From Deinococcus ruber (GTDB lineage: Bacteria; Deinococcota; Deinococci; Deinococcales; Deinococcaceae), in the NCBI RefSeq assembly GCF_014648095.1, contig NZ_BMQL01000003.1, forward strand, positions 186,001 to 250,000: a stretch of 64,000 bases of DNA, written 5' to 3'. The translations under genes were made by a program, and so were the position numbers. The number at the start of each line of letters is the position of its first letter. The stretch's first letter is position 1. The notes beneath the pieces were generated by a model, which ran no database searches, was not told where the DNA came from, and worked only from the letters and a program-made list of their open reading frames with translations. Below are positions 43,144 through 52,184 of the stretch, piece after piece.

Positions 43144-43881
43144 TTATTTGTAGAAGCCGGGATGCTCGATGATGTACTGCTGATAATCGCTGGTCAGCAG
43201 GTTCAGCAGGTCGGAACCGGGCTTCACGCCCCAGTTGCCTGCCAGACCCGAGACCAGCTGCGGAATGGTGGTGAGCGACGCGCCAGACGCCCGGATGGTG
43301 TCGAGGGCGATCTGCTCGCTCACGTCGCTGTTGCTGCCTGCCGCATCGACGACCACCTGAACGTTGTAGCCCATAGCCTCGGCCCGCTGCACCATATGCA
43401 CCAGACAGACATCGGTGGTCACGCCCGCAATGATCAGGTTCTTCTTGCCGGTCGCTTTCACGGCGGCGGCAAAGGCCGGGGCGGTAAAGGCGTCTACCTC
43501 GCCTTTGCGCTGAATCCGGGCGTCAAATTCTTTGGGGAGAACCGCGCCCAGTTCCGGCGTGACCGGCCCCTGAAAGCCGTTCGATTCCAGACTCGACGTG
43601 ATGACCGTCGGAATATTCAGAATCTTTGCCATTTTGGCGAGCGTAACGCCGTTATGAAGCACCTCGGCGGGTGGGCGATTGCGGATAAGCTGCACCGTTC
43701 CGACCTGAAAGTCGATCAGCAGCAGGGCGGTGTTGCTCGGTGTGAAGGCCAGCGAGGGAAAGCGGGCGGCATTGACGCTGGCGGGCGCAGCGGTGGGCGT
43801 CGCCTGAGCGCGGGTCGTTCCGGTGCCGAGCAGAGACACGGACAGCAGTGCCAGTGCGGCAATCTTTTTCGAATTCAACAT
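43144..43881 (-). CDS. Secreted isochorismatase-family hydrolase
   Basis: 245 residues from the ATG at 43881. The signal peptide (KKIAALALLSVSLLGTGTTRAQA, cleavage near residue 27) precedes a cysteine-hydrolase domain. The triad is visible as Asp in ALLLIDFQ, Lys in RIQRKGEVDAF and Cys in AGVTTDVCLVHM. Family members hydrolyse isochorismate, nicotinamide or similar amides; the substrate here is unknown. AGGAG 5 nt before the ATG fixes the start and supports the signal peptide. Most relatives are cytoplasmic, so export is unusual. Confidence 0.87.
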   Translation of the reverse strand: MLNSKKIAALALLSVSLLGTGTTRAQATPTAAPASVNAARFPSLAFTPSNTALLLIDFQVGTVQLIRNRPPAEVLHNGVTLAKMAKILNIPTVITSSLESNGFQGPVTPELGAVLPKEFDARIQRKGEVDAFTAPAFAAAVKATGKKNLIIAGVTTDVCLVHMVQRAEAMGYNVQVVVDAAGSNSDVSEQIALDTIRASGASLTTIPQLVSGLAGNWGVKPGSDLLNLLTSDYQQYIIEHPGFYK

Positions 43882-44118
43882 AACTTCTCCTTGAACCTTG
43901 TGTAACAGCGGGGTGTCGGCCTGATGTGGGGTATGCGGGCCACGCGCACGAATGCTCGGCCCTGGCATGCCTGTACCTTAGCCAGCGAGCCAGACGCAAA
44001 GAAGACCGTTCGCAAACCTATGTTTGTGACTCACAGCAAATCGCCTGGGCGGCCTGCCACTTGCCGGGCAGCGGCACTCAACCTCGCCAACGTCGCTGAA
44101 TTCCCGTGGTCCACCTGT

Positions 44119-44124
44119 TACCCT
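44119..44124 (+). promoter_or_regulatory. -10 element (TACCCT) of leaderless sbcDC operon
   Basis: TACCCT ends 7 nt before the ATG at 44132. No Shine-Dalgarno lies between. Confidence 0.5.
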
Positions 44125-44131
44125 GTAAGCC

Positions 44132-45322
44132 ATGCGCGTACTTCACACCGCCGATTTCCACGCGGGAAGAATCACACGGGGCTACGACCGCACCTCAGAA
44201 CTGCGCGACGCCCTGACCGAGATTGCCGGACTTGCCAGAACCGAACGTGCCGACGCCGTGCTGGTGGCGGGCGACCTCTTCGACTCGGTCAATCCGTCTG
44301 CTGCCGCCGAGGGCATCGTGTTCGAATTTTTTCTGCGGCTCAAGGAACTCGGGATTCCGAGTGTGGTGATCGCGGGCAACCACGACAGCGCCCATCGCCT
44401 CGGCAGTCTGAAGGGGCTGCTCGGCTGGGTGGGCGTGCAGATGGTGGCCGACCTGAGCGCCGACCTGTCTGCCCTCACCCGCACGCTGGAAACGCGGAGC
44501 GGAGAGCGGCTGATCGTCGGGGCCATTCCGTACATTTCAGAGCGGCGGCTGCTGCGGGCCGCCGATCTGCTGGGGCAGGACGTGGGCGAGTGGCGGCAGA
44601 AGTACCGCGACGGCGTGGGCCAGCTGATGCGCGAGGTGGGGAAGACCTTCGACCCCACTGCCGTCAATATGATGATGCTGCACACCACCCTCGACGGCGC
44701 GAAGCCCAGCGGTCAGCGCAGCGTGGTGCTCGATCTGAACAAAACTTACACCATCACCGGAATGCAGTTTCCAGCCGGAACGCAGTATGCGGCGCTGGGC
44801 CACGTCCACAAGCCGCAGCAGCTCGGGGAGGGCGTGCTGGCGGCGTATCCGGGCAGCCTGCTCCAGCTCGATTTCGGGGAGGGCGGCGAGCAGAAGCAGG
44901 TGAATCTGGTGGAAGTGTTCGCCGGGCGGCCCGCGCAGATCACGCCGATTCCGCTGGCGAGCGGCCTGGAACTGCGAACCCTGAAGGTGACGCATGCCGA
45001 TCTGGAACGCCGACTGGAGGAAGCGAAGAGCTTTCAGGGACTGCTGAAGGTGGTGGTCAGTGCGCCGCCGGGAACAGCGCTGCCCGGTCTGAAGGAAACA
45101 GTGCTGCGAATTCTGCCCAACGTGCTGGCCGTCGAACTCGATGCGGCGTCGCTGCCAGGGTCGGTGGCCCCGCTGGCGACCCGCGAAGGGCTGTCGCGGC
45201 TGGAACTGTTCGAGCGGTATTACCAGACCACACGCGGCGAACTTCCGGCAGCTGTGCGGGCGGCCTTTATCGAGGCGCAGCAGGCCGTGACTGACGAAGC
45301 GCGGGAAGGCGGGGCGGCATGA
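44132..45322 (+). CDS. sbcD: SbcD nuclease subunit (Mre11 family)
   Basis: 396 residues. Phosphoesterase motifs of the Mn-dependent nuclease: HTADFHAGR (motif I), LVAGDLFDSVNP (II), VVIAGNHDSAHRLG (III), MMMLHTTLDG (IV) and ALGHVHKPQ (V). It cleaves DNA ends and hairpins as the SbcCD complex and supports double-strand break processing in Deinococcus. Leaderless promoter. The stop overlaps sbcC by 4 nt. Confidence 0.96.
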   Translation: MRVLHTADFHAGRITRGYDRTSELRDALTEIAGLARTERADAVLVAGDLFDSVNPSAAAEGIVFEFFLRLKELGIPSVVIAGNHDSAHRLGSLKGLLGWVGVQMVADLSADLSALTRTLETRSGERLIVGAIPYISERRLLRAADLLGQDVGEWRQKYRDGVGQLMREVGKTFDPTAVNMMMLHTTLDGAKPSGQRSVVLDLNKTYTITGMQFPAGTQYAALGHVHKPQQLGEGVLAAYPGSLLQLDFGEGGEQKQVNLVEVFAGRPAQITPIPLASGLELRTLKVTHADLERRLEEAKSFQGLLKVVVSAPPGTALPGLKETVLRILPNVLAVELDAASLPGSVAPLATREGLSRLELFERYYQTTRGELPAAVRAAFIEAQQAVTDEAREGGAA

Positions 45323-48060
45323 GGCCGATTCACCTGCATGTACAGGGCTTCATGCCGTTTCGCCAGTCTCAACAGGTCGATTTTTCCGGCCTCGACCTGT
45401 TCGCCATCGTCGGCCCCACCGGCAGCGGCAAGAGCGCCCTGCTCGACGCCATGACCTTCGCGCTGTACGGCAGCACGCCGCGCCTGGGATCGACTGGCAT
45501 GGACGCGCTGATCAGTCAGTCGGAGCAGGGCTGCTCGGTGAGTCTGGAATTCGAGGTGCGCGGCGAGCGCTACAAGGTGGCCCGCAGCCGGGGGCGCAAG
45601 GCGTCGCAGAATCAGGTGACGCTGGAGCAGTGGAATCCCGAGGGGCCGGGCCGCTGGGTCACGTCGGGCAGCAACAAAGCGGGCGAAACCAATACCCGCA
45701 TCGCGCAGGCCGTCGGCCTCGAATACGCCGCCTTCACGCGGGCGGTGCTGCTGCCGCAGGGCGAATTCAGCGCCTTTCTGAAGGGCAAAAATACCGACCG
45801 TCAGAAGCTGCTGGGCGACCTGATGAACCTCCAGGAGATCAGCGAGATGGCGGCCCATGCCCGCGAGCGCAGCAAGAGCCTGGGCGACAGCCTGAAAGGA
45901 ATTCACAAGCGGCTGGACGGCGAATACGCCGACATCTCGCCGGAGCAGCTCGACCTCTGGGCGCGGGAATACGAGGCCAACGAGCGCCGAAACGAGGAAC
46001 TGGGCGAACGCCGAAACGAGCTGAATATCGCCCTCCAGCGTCTGCGCGAGCTGAGCCAGCTGACCGAAGGGCGGCGCAGGGCGGCAGAGGCACTGAGTGC
46101 CCATGACGCCCGGATGGGAGCGGTGCGCCAGGGGGCCGAGCAGGCGCAGGCGGCGCGGCGGGTCGCGGGGGTGCTGCCGCTGATCGATGCCCAGGAGCGC
46201 AGCGCCGCTGCCGTGCAGAAGGCGGCGGGCAACCTGGGCCTTCAGGAGCGCACCCACGCGCAGGCGCTCGATCAGCTGGCCTCGGCAGCGGGGGCGCTGG
46301 AAGCAGCAGCGCGCGAGTACGAACAGCTTCCAGCGTACGAAGCGCAGGCCGAGGCGCTGAAGGAAGCCGAGGCGCTGGCCGCCCGCCTGAAACGTGCCGG
46401 AGGCCGCCCCGACAGCACGCACGCCCAGCCGCTTCCCTGGGACGAGGAGGCGCACGCGCAGGCCCAGAAAGCTGCCGAGCAGCAGAAAAAGAACGCGCTG
46501 GAAAGGTCGCAGCTCGAACTTCAGCGGTCGGTGCTGGCGCGGCAGCAGGTGGAACATGCCACCGAACAGGCGCTTCAGGCCAGAGAGCTGGCCGAGCTGG
46601 AGCGTTTCAAGCAGGAAGGCATCGAAACCCGGCGGCGCAGAGACGACACCGACGCGCAGGTGCGGCAGATGCAGGAGCGGGCGGGCGTGCAGGGCTTTCG
46701 CCACCTGCTGCACGTGGGCGAGCCGTGCCCGCTGTGCGAACAGGTCGTGGCGACGCTGCCCGCCGAACACGCCTCCGAGCTGGACGCGCAGCGAGACGCA
46801 CTGAGCAGGTTCGACGCCACGCTGGACGTGCTGCGCGAGCGCTGCAACGAACTGATCGTGAATACCCGTGCGCGGGCCAGGAATCTGACGGGCCGCGCCG
46901 AGAAGTTCCGTGAAGACGAGGAGTTCCTGAGTGCCCGCGAAGCCGATCTGCGGGCGTCGGAGGCGGGCATCGTGGGCGACCCTGCCGACACGGTGGCGCG
47001 GTATCTGGCGGGGCTGGCCCTGCGGGTGCGGCGCGGAGGCAAAGACCCGGCCAGCGAACTGCGGCGCACCCAGGACACCATCCGGCGCATCCGTCAGACG
47101 GTCGAGCAGGCCCGCAGTGCCCAGGCCAGTGCCCAGGCAGCCGCAGCCGTGGCGCAGTCAAACCTCGCCAATGCCCGGACGCAGTGGCAGGAGCGAGAGC
47201 ACGAGCAGGAGCAGGCGCGGGCTGCCCTGGAAGCGGGTCTGGGCGCCCTGGGCATCACGCCAGCCCAGGCCCGCGCCGCTGCCCTGCCCGAACCCGACAT
47301 CTCGCGCCTGGAAACAGCGGCCCGTCAGCACGAGGAACGCCGCGCCGCCCTGGCCGCTGACCTCGCCGACCTGACGCGCAAGCTGGGCACCCAGATATTC
47401 GACCCGCAGCAGCTCAGCGCCACCGACCGCGAACTGAGCAGCCTGGACGCCGAGCTGAAGAACAATCAGGAGCGGGGCGGCCAGCTGCGCGAAATGCGCC
47501 GCGCAGGACAGGAGCGGCTGGAACGCAAGGCCGCCCTGGAAGCCGAGGCCGGGCAGCTCGCGTCTCAGCTCGACACCTGGAAGACCCTGAGCAGTTCGCT
47601 GGGCGTCTCGGAATTCCAGCAGTATCTGCTTCAGGAAGTCGAGTCGCGGCTGCTGAGCGGTGCGGGGCAGCTCCTTCAGGAGATCTCGGACGGACGTTAC
47701 CGGCTGGGCCTGGAAAATGGCGATTACGTGGTGCAGGACCTGTGGAATGCCGGAGACACCCGCGCCGTCCGCACGCTGTCGGGCGGTGAGACCTTCCTTG
47801 CCAGCCTCGCGCTCGCCATCGCGCTGTCAGACTATCTGGCGGGAAATCAGGTGCTGGGGGCGCTGTTTCTGGATGAGGGCTTCGGCACCCTCGACCCGCA
47901 GGCGCTCGAAGCGGTGGCAGGAGCGCTGGAAAACCTGCGAACCGGCGGACGGATGGTCGGCGTCATCACCCACATCGAGAGCCTGTCGGAGCGGCTGCCG
48001 TCGCATCTGCTGGTATCCAAGAGCGCGGCGGGCAGCAGCGTGCAGCGCCTGGAAGGGTAG
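45319..48060 (+). CDS. sbcC: SbcC ATPase subunit (Rad50 family)
   Basis: 913 residues. Walker A is VGPTGSGKSALLDAMTFALYG (about 32-52). Two long coiled-coil arms rich in A, E, Q and R flank the zinc hook EPCPLCEQVV near residue 472. The C-terminal lobe has the ABC signature TLSGGETFLASLALAIALSDYL and Walker B LFLDEGFGTLDPQALEAV. Shorter than E. coli SbcC but in the usual range for this phylum. Coupled to sbcD by ATGA. Confidence 0.96.
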   Translation: MRPIHLHVQGFMPFRQSQQVDFSGLDLFAIVGPTGSGKSALLDAMTFALYGSTPRLGSTGMDALISQSEQGCSVSLEFEVRGERYKVARSRGRKASQNQVTLEQWNPEGPGRWVTSGSNKAGETNTRIAQAVGLEYAAFTRAVLLPQGEFSAFLKGKNTDRQKLLGDLMNLQEISEMAAHARERSKSLGDSLKGIHKRLDGEYADISPEQLDLWAREYEANERRNEELGERRNELNIALQRLRELSQLTEGRRRAAEALSAHDARMGAVRQGAEQAQAARRVAGVLPLIDAQERSAAAVQKAAGNLGLQERTHAQALDQLASAAGALEAAAREYEQLPAYEAQAEALKEAEALAARLKRAGGRPDSTHAQPLPWDEEAHAQAQKAAEQQKKNALERSQLELQRSVLARQQVEHATEQALQARELAELERFKQEGIETRRRRDDTDAQVRQMQERAGVQGFRHLLHVGEPCPLCEQVVATLPAEHASELDAQRDALSRFDATLDVLRERCNELIVNTRARARNLTGRAEKFREDEEFLSAREADLRASEAGIVGDPADTVARYLAGLALRVRRGGKDPASELRRTQDTIRRIRQTVEQARSAQASAQAAAAVAQSNLANARTQWQEREHEQEQARAALEAGLGALGITPAQARAAALPEPDISRLETAARQHEERRAALAADLADLTRKLGTQIFDPQQLSATDRELSSLDAELKNNQERGGQLREMRRAGQERLERKAALEAEAGQLASQLDTWKTLSSSLGVSEFQQYLLQEVESRLLSGAGQLLQEISDGRYRLGLENGDYVVQDLWNAGDTRAVRTLSGGETFLASLALAIALSDYLAGNQVLGALFLDEGFGTLDPQALEAVAGALENLRTGGRMVGVITHIESLSERLPSHLLVSKSAAGSSVQRLEG

Positions 48061-48272
48061 CGGGCGATGGGCCAAAGAGGAGCGCTTCGCTCGGGAGCTT
48101 GCTGGTGGGAATTCGTGCAGCCCCGAGAGAGCAACGCTGCAAAGCTCGCCAGGGCATCTGCCACCAGAATGCCGTCGCGGAAAGAGGCCGAAAAGCCGTT
48201 CAGGACACCATTCCCACGCCCACTTCCCACTTCCGAGTACTGATCAAAGCCCATAGCTCACGGCCCACCGCT
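48061..48272. other. Intergenic region after sbcC with dispersed repeats
   Basis: About 210 nt. It contains repeat A core at 48222-48234 and a repeat B variant at 48244-48260 (CAAAGCCCATAGCTCA). A CTGGTGG/CCACCAG pair lies further left. No gene is credible here. Confidence 0.5.
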
Positions 48273-48398
48273 TCACGCCCTGCCGCCCCGCCGTTTCCAC
48301 AGCCAGTACGCCAGCGCTCTGGTCAGGGCCAGCAGCCCAAAACTCAGGGCCACCATCAGCAGGTAGGGCAGCAGCAGACCCTGCCACAGCTCGTTCAT
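48273..48398 (-). CDS. 41-residue single-pass membrane protein
   Basis: MNELWQGLLLPYLLMVALSF starts a protein with one long membrane helix (about residues 8-34) and a basic tail (WKRRGGRA). The ATG overlaps the TGA of the upstream small membrane protein (ATGA), suggesting translational coupling. Too short for standard gene calling. Function unknown. Composition and junction favour a real gene, and the basic tail places the C-terminus in the cytoplasm. Confidence 0.55.
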   Translation of the reverse strand: MNELWQGLLLPYLLMVALSFGLLALTRALAYWLWKRRGGRA

Positions 48399-48694
48399 GT
48401 GCCGCCGAAGCCCGGCTGGGCGGTCAGTCCGGCCCACAGCAGATAGGCGAAGGTCAGGGTGGACAGCAGCACGGCGCGGCCCAGCAGCGCTCTCCAGGTA
48501 TGGGCACTCACGGCCATCAGCACAAAAACTGGCAGCAGCAGCACGTAGGCCGCCAGTTCCCAGCCCGAAACGGCCCGATGCGCCTTCAACATGCCCTCGA
48601 CCAGTGCGTGCCCGCTCAGCAGCGCCAGCACCCACAGCACCCCCTGCATGAGAGGGCTGGAGAACAGCTTCACGTTGTACGGAGGCGGCCTCAT
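48395..48694 (-). CDS. Small membrane protein
   Basis: 99 residues with three hydrophobic segments (about 14-30, 42-63 and 68-88) and an Arg/Pro N-terminus (MRPPPYNVKLFSSP). Function unknown. The start at 48694 is preferred over 48745 because a CATAAT box (48706-48701) lies 6 nt upstream and a terminator hairpin of the neighbouring gene lies just beyond it. Coupled by ATGA to the 41-residue membrane protein, so the two may form a small complex. Confidence 0.6.
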   Translation of the reverse strand: MRPPPYNVKLFSSPLMQGVLWVLALLSGHALVEGMLKAHRAVSGWELAAYVLLLPVFVLMAVSAHTWRALLGRAVLLSTLTFAYLLWAGLTAQPGFGGT

Positions 48695-48711
48695 GCTGAC
48701 ATTATGAAAGC

Positions 48712-48741
48712 AAAGCACCCCAGCCGTAGCCAGGGTGCCTT
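48712..48741 (-). terminator. Probable terminator of the TPR-like secreted protein gene
   Basis: GCACCC (48715-48720) pairs with GGGTGC (48733-48738), with additional inner pairing. A broken T tract (TTTGCTTT) follows on the minus strand. Confidence 0.5.
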
Positions 48742-48772
48742 TCATACTGCTTGGCGCTGTTGAAGAAGAAGC

Positions 48773-49288
<516 letters not shown>

Positions 49289-49387
49289 ATCAAGTCGCAT
49301 CTTAGGGCGCTAGTGTGTTGGCGTCCACCATCCCCCGCCCTAACCACAACCTTTTATAAGGGATCGTAAAGGAGTCAAAAAATTATC

Positions 49388-51106
49388 ATGAGGAAGAACG
49401 TCATCGTTTCGCTGCTCCTGTGCTCGCCACTCATGGGACTGTTCCCGGCTGCGTCTGCGGCAGCTACTACGCCCGTTGCCAGCACGCCCGCCGTGCAGGC
49501 CGCCCCCCAGATCGCCTGGACCAAAGATCTGAAGATCATCGGTTCTGTGAGCATCGCGCCCAGTGGCGATCTGTACTTCATCGGAGCAGACGCCAAGCTG
49601 CACCACACCGATTCTCGCGGCGTCGAAAAATGGACATTCGCACTGGGCGACATTGGCCGTTCTCAGCCGGTAATTCTGCCTTCGGGCAATATTCTGGTGG
49701 GCAGCTACGACGACACGCTGTATCAGCTCGACCCGGCAGGCAAGCTGGTATGGAAGACCAAACTCGACGGCGACATCTTCGCCAGCCCCGGTCTGCGCCC
49801 CGACGGCAGCGTCATCGTGGCGACGGCGGGCGGCACCGTCTATGCCATCAGCGAACAGGGTCAGATCGTCTGGACGTATAAGGCCAATGCTCCTATTTTC
49901 AGCAGTCCGGCTCTCGGCAGCGACGGCGGCATTACCTTCGGGTCGCAGTCGGGCCGCGTCACCTCGCTCGACAGCAGCGGCAAGCAGCGCTGGGCCTTCC
50001 AGGCAGGTTCGTCGGTGTTCAGCAGTCCAGCCATCGACAGCAAGGGCAATCTGTATTTCGGCTCGGCAGACCGCAAGGTCTACTCGCTGACGCCTGCCGG
50101 AGCGCTGCGCTGGAGCGCCGAAACCCGGCTGTTCGTGAATGCCAGCCCCATCGTGACCGCCACAGGTCTGGTGGTGGTTGCCAGCTACGACGGCAATCTG
50201 TACGCCTTCAACCTCGACGGCAGCACCGCCTGGACCTTCAAACTCGGTTCGGCGGCGGCGGCTCCGGCCATCGAACTGAGCGACGGCACGCTGGTACTGG
50301 GTGATCTGGGCGGCACGCTGCATGCCCTGAACAGCAGCGGCACCGAAGTCTGGAAGGTGCAGCCCAACCTGAAGATCGATACCGGCGTGGAAGTTTCGGA
50401 TGTGGGCACGCTGTACTTCGCCACCCAGGGCGGCAAGCTGAGCGCCATCCTGGGCCAGCGTCCACAGGCGGTCGGCCCCTGGAGCAGTTACCGCGTCACG
50501 CCGTCGAGCTGGGGCCGCACACTCACCCCCGCAGAAGCGTCGGCCCGCACCCAGGCCACCCAGATCGCCGCCACCCGCCCGCTGACTCCGGTGGCGGTCA
50601 CGCCTACCAAGACGCCCGCGCCCACGGCCACAGGCACCAAACCACCCGTGACCCAGCCCACCACCCCCAAACCACCTGTAACTGCACCGCCCGTGGTGGT
50701 CGCGCCGCCCGCTCCCACCCCCGAGCAACTCGCTGCCGAGGCCGCTGCCCGCGCCGCTGCCGCTGCCCAGCAGGCCACCCAGGCCGCGAAGGTGCAGGAC
50801 GGGCAGATCTTTATTCCGCTCGCCTCACTGGCAACGGCGCTTCAGGCCAGCGTGCTGGTTCGCAACCCGCTGACCGCCACGCTCGCGCCCAGCGGGTTCC
50901 CCGCCATCACGCTCACGGTTCGCATGCTCGACGGACAGCCGTATGTTCCGCTGGCTGCCCTGACGCTGCTGAGCGGCACCAAGAGCCGTTACAGCGCCAC
51001 TGGCGGATATCAGCTGTACACCAACGACCGCACGGTCCTGCGTCTGCCGCTCGATTTTGGCATTCTGCTCAAGTTTCAGCCCCGATCAGAGTATTCGCTG
51101 AACTGA
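49388..51106 (+). CDS. Secreted PQQ-type beta-propeller with C-terminal copper-amine-oxidase-N-like domain
   Basis: 572 residues. Signal peptide at about 1-24. About 40-360 hold repeated blades of the type SPALGSDGGITFGSQSGRVTSL, with Trp-docking motifs (WTYKA, WAFQAG, WSAET, WTFKLG), as in BamB-like PQQ propellers. About 400-475 is a Pro/Thr/Ala linker. The C-terminal ~90 residues (QIFIPLASLATALQ, QPYVPLAALTLLSG) resemble the copper amine oxidase N-terminal (stalk) domain common in envelope proteins. AAGGAG lies 13 nt before the ATG, a long spacing. It probably works in the envelope; the role is unknown. Confidence 0.85.
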   Translation: MRKNVIVSLLLCSPLMGLFPAASAAATTPVASTPAVQAAPQIAWTKDLKIIGSVSIAPSGDLYFIGADAKLHHTDSRGVEKWTFALGDIGRSQPVILPSGNILVGSYDDTLYQLDPAGKLVWKTKLDGDIFASPGLRPDGSVIVATAGGTVYAISEQGQIVWTYKANAPIFSSPALGSDGGITFGSQSGRVTSLDSSGKQRWAFQAGSSVFSSPAIDSKGNLYFGSADRKVYSLTPAGALRWSAETRLFVNASPIVTATGLVVVASYDGNLYAFNLDGSTAWTFKLGSAAAAPAIELSDGTLVLGDLGGTLHALNSSGTEVWKVQPNLKIDTGVEVSDVGTLYFATQGGKLSAILGQRPQAVGPWSSYRVTPSSWGRTLTPAEASARTQATQIAATRPLTPVAVTPTKTPAPTATGTKPPVTQPTTPKPPVTAPPVVVAPPAPTPEQLAAEAAARAAAAAQQATQAAKVQDGQIFIPLASLATALQASVLVRNPLTATLAPSGFPAITLTVRMLDGQPYVPLAALTLLSGTKSRYSATGGYQLYTNDRTVLRLPLDFGILLKFQPRSEYSLN

Positions 51107-51125
51107 CAGCAACTGAACCAAAAAG

Positions 51126-51156
51126 AAAAAGCCCCGCCGTCGTGGTGGGGCTTTTT
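51126..51156 (+). terminator. Terminator after propeller gene
   Basis: GCCCCGCC (51131-51138) pairs with GGTGGGGC (51144-51151), then five T residues. Confidence 0.85.
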
Positions 51157-51162
51157 GGTTGT

Positions 51163-51312
51163 GGGCTTTGAGCTATGGGCTATGGGCCACAGAGACTCGC
51201 GTTGCTCGTGCGACACGGCAGCCCTTCAGAGCACGGGGCTGTCAGGCTTCGGACCTGCAAACTGGATACGAGCAGGGGTGTGCTGCTGCCCATAGCCCAT
51301 AGCTCAAAGCCC
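51163..51312. repeat. Element bounded by a 25-bp perfect inverted repeat
   Basis: 51163-51187 is the exact reverse complement of 51288-51312, with a 100-nt spacer. The arm contains the repeat B core GGGCTTTGAGCTATGGGC, also found at 35206-35224 and, as a variant, at 48244-48260. It has the look of a small non-autonomous element. It ends next to the stop of the SDR gene. Confidence 0.75.
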
Positions 51313-51320
51313 ATGGCCCC

Positions 51321-52064
51321 CTAAACCGGTCTTCCCGCCATCATGAAACTGGCAGTCATGCCGCCGTCAATGGGCAGGATTGCCCCGGTAATGAAGCTGG
51401 CCTCTGCCGACCCCAGGAAATAGATCGCCTGCGCCACTTCCCTCGGCTCTCCGATGCGGCGCAGGGCGTGCAGATCCTGGTAATCGCGCCGCGTCTGATC
51501 GGGGTTGTCGGAATCCGCGATGCCCTGAAGCAGCCCCTCGGTGGCAATCGCACCGGGCGCGACGGCATTGGCCCGGATGCCCAGCGGGGCCAGATCGAGG
51601 CACATCGCCCGCGTCAGATTGATCAGGCCGCCCTTGCTGCTGTTGTAGGCGGCGTTGTCCTGCTCGGCAAATAGTCCCTGCACGCTGGCGACATTCACGA
51701 CGGCTCCGTTCTGCGGCATCAGTTCGATCAGGGCGCGGGTCAGCAGCAGCGGCGCACTCAGGTTCACGTCCAGCGCCCGCTGCCAGCCCTCCTCCGAAAC
51801 GCTCAGCACGCTGCCGTGTGCGCCCTGATACGCGGCGTTGTTCACCAGTACGTCCACTCTGCCCAGCTTTTCGCGGGCGGCCCGGACGATGCGGGCGCGT
51901 CCGGGCCTCGTTGCGATGTCGGCCTTCACGCGCTCCTGTCCCTTCAGCGTGGGCGGCAGCGTCAGATCGGCGCTCAGGACGTGTGCGCCGCGCTCTGCGT
52001 ACAGCTCCGCGACTGCCCGCCCGATGCCCTTGGCCGCGCCCGTAATCACCACATTTACTGTCAT
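51321..52064 (-). CDS. Short-chain dehydrogenase/reductase
   Basis: 247 residues. [20 protein letters not shown] (glycine motif), [13 protein letters not shown], the catalytic Ser in [11 protein letters not shown] and [14 protein letters not shown] (YxxxK), and the C-terminal [16 protein letters not shown] typical of classical SDRs such as glucose dehydrogenase or FabG-like enzymes. Substrate unknown. Its stop lies 9 nt from the inverted-repeat element. It is divergent from the PfkB kinase gene. Confidence 0.92.
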   Translation of the reverse strand: MTVNVVITGAAKGIGRAVAELYAERGAHVLSADLTLPPTLKGQERVKADIATRPGRARIVRAAREKLGRVDVLVNNAAYQGAHGSVLSVSEEGWQRALDVNLSAPLLLTRALIELMPQNGAVVNVASVQGLFAEQDNAAYNSSKGGLINLTRAMCLDLAPLGIRANAVAPGAIATEGLLQGIADSDNPDQTRRDYQDLHALRRIGEPREVAQAIYFLGSAEASFITGAILPIDGGMTASFMMAGRPV

Positions 52065-52171
52065 GCCCCGATGTTCACGGGAACGCTGCCGGATTGCAAC
52101 CGCGCCGCGTAAGCCCCAAGGATTGCAGAAGGACTTCTGCTCAAGCCCGCTTCACCCGCCTGGGCAACCAT

Positions 52172-52177
52172 TAAACT
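52172..52177 (+). promoter_or_regulatory. -10 element (TAAACT) of leaderless PfkB kinase gene
   Basis: TAAACT ends 7 nt before the ATG at 52185. No Shine-Dalgarno lies between. Confidence 0.5.
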
Positions 52178-52184
52178 GCGAACC

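Noticed and set aside
41809..44131. Deinococcus radiation/desiccation response motif near recD2 or sbcDC
   Set aside because: I looked for a TTATG...CATAA-type palindrome upstream of both and found none.
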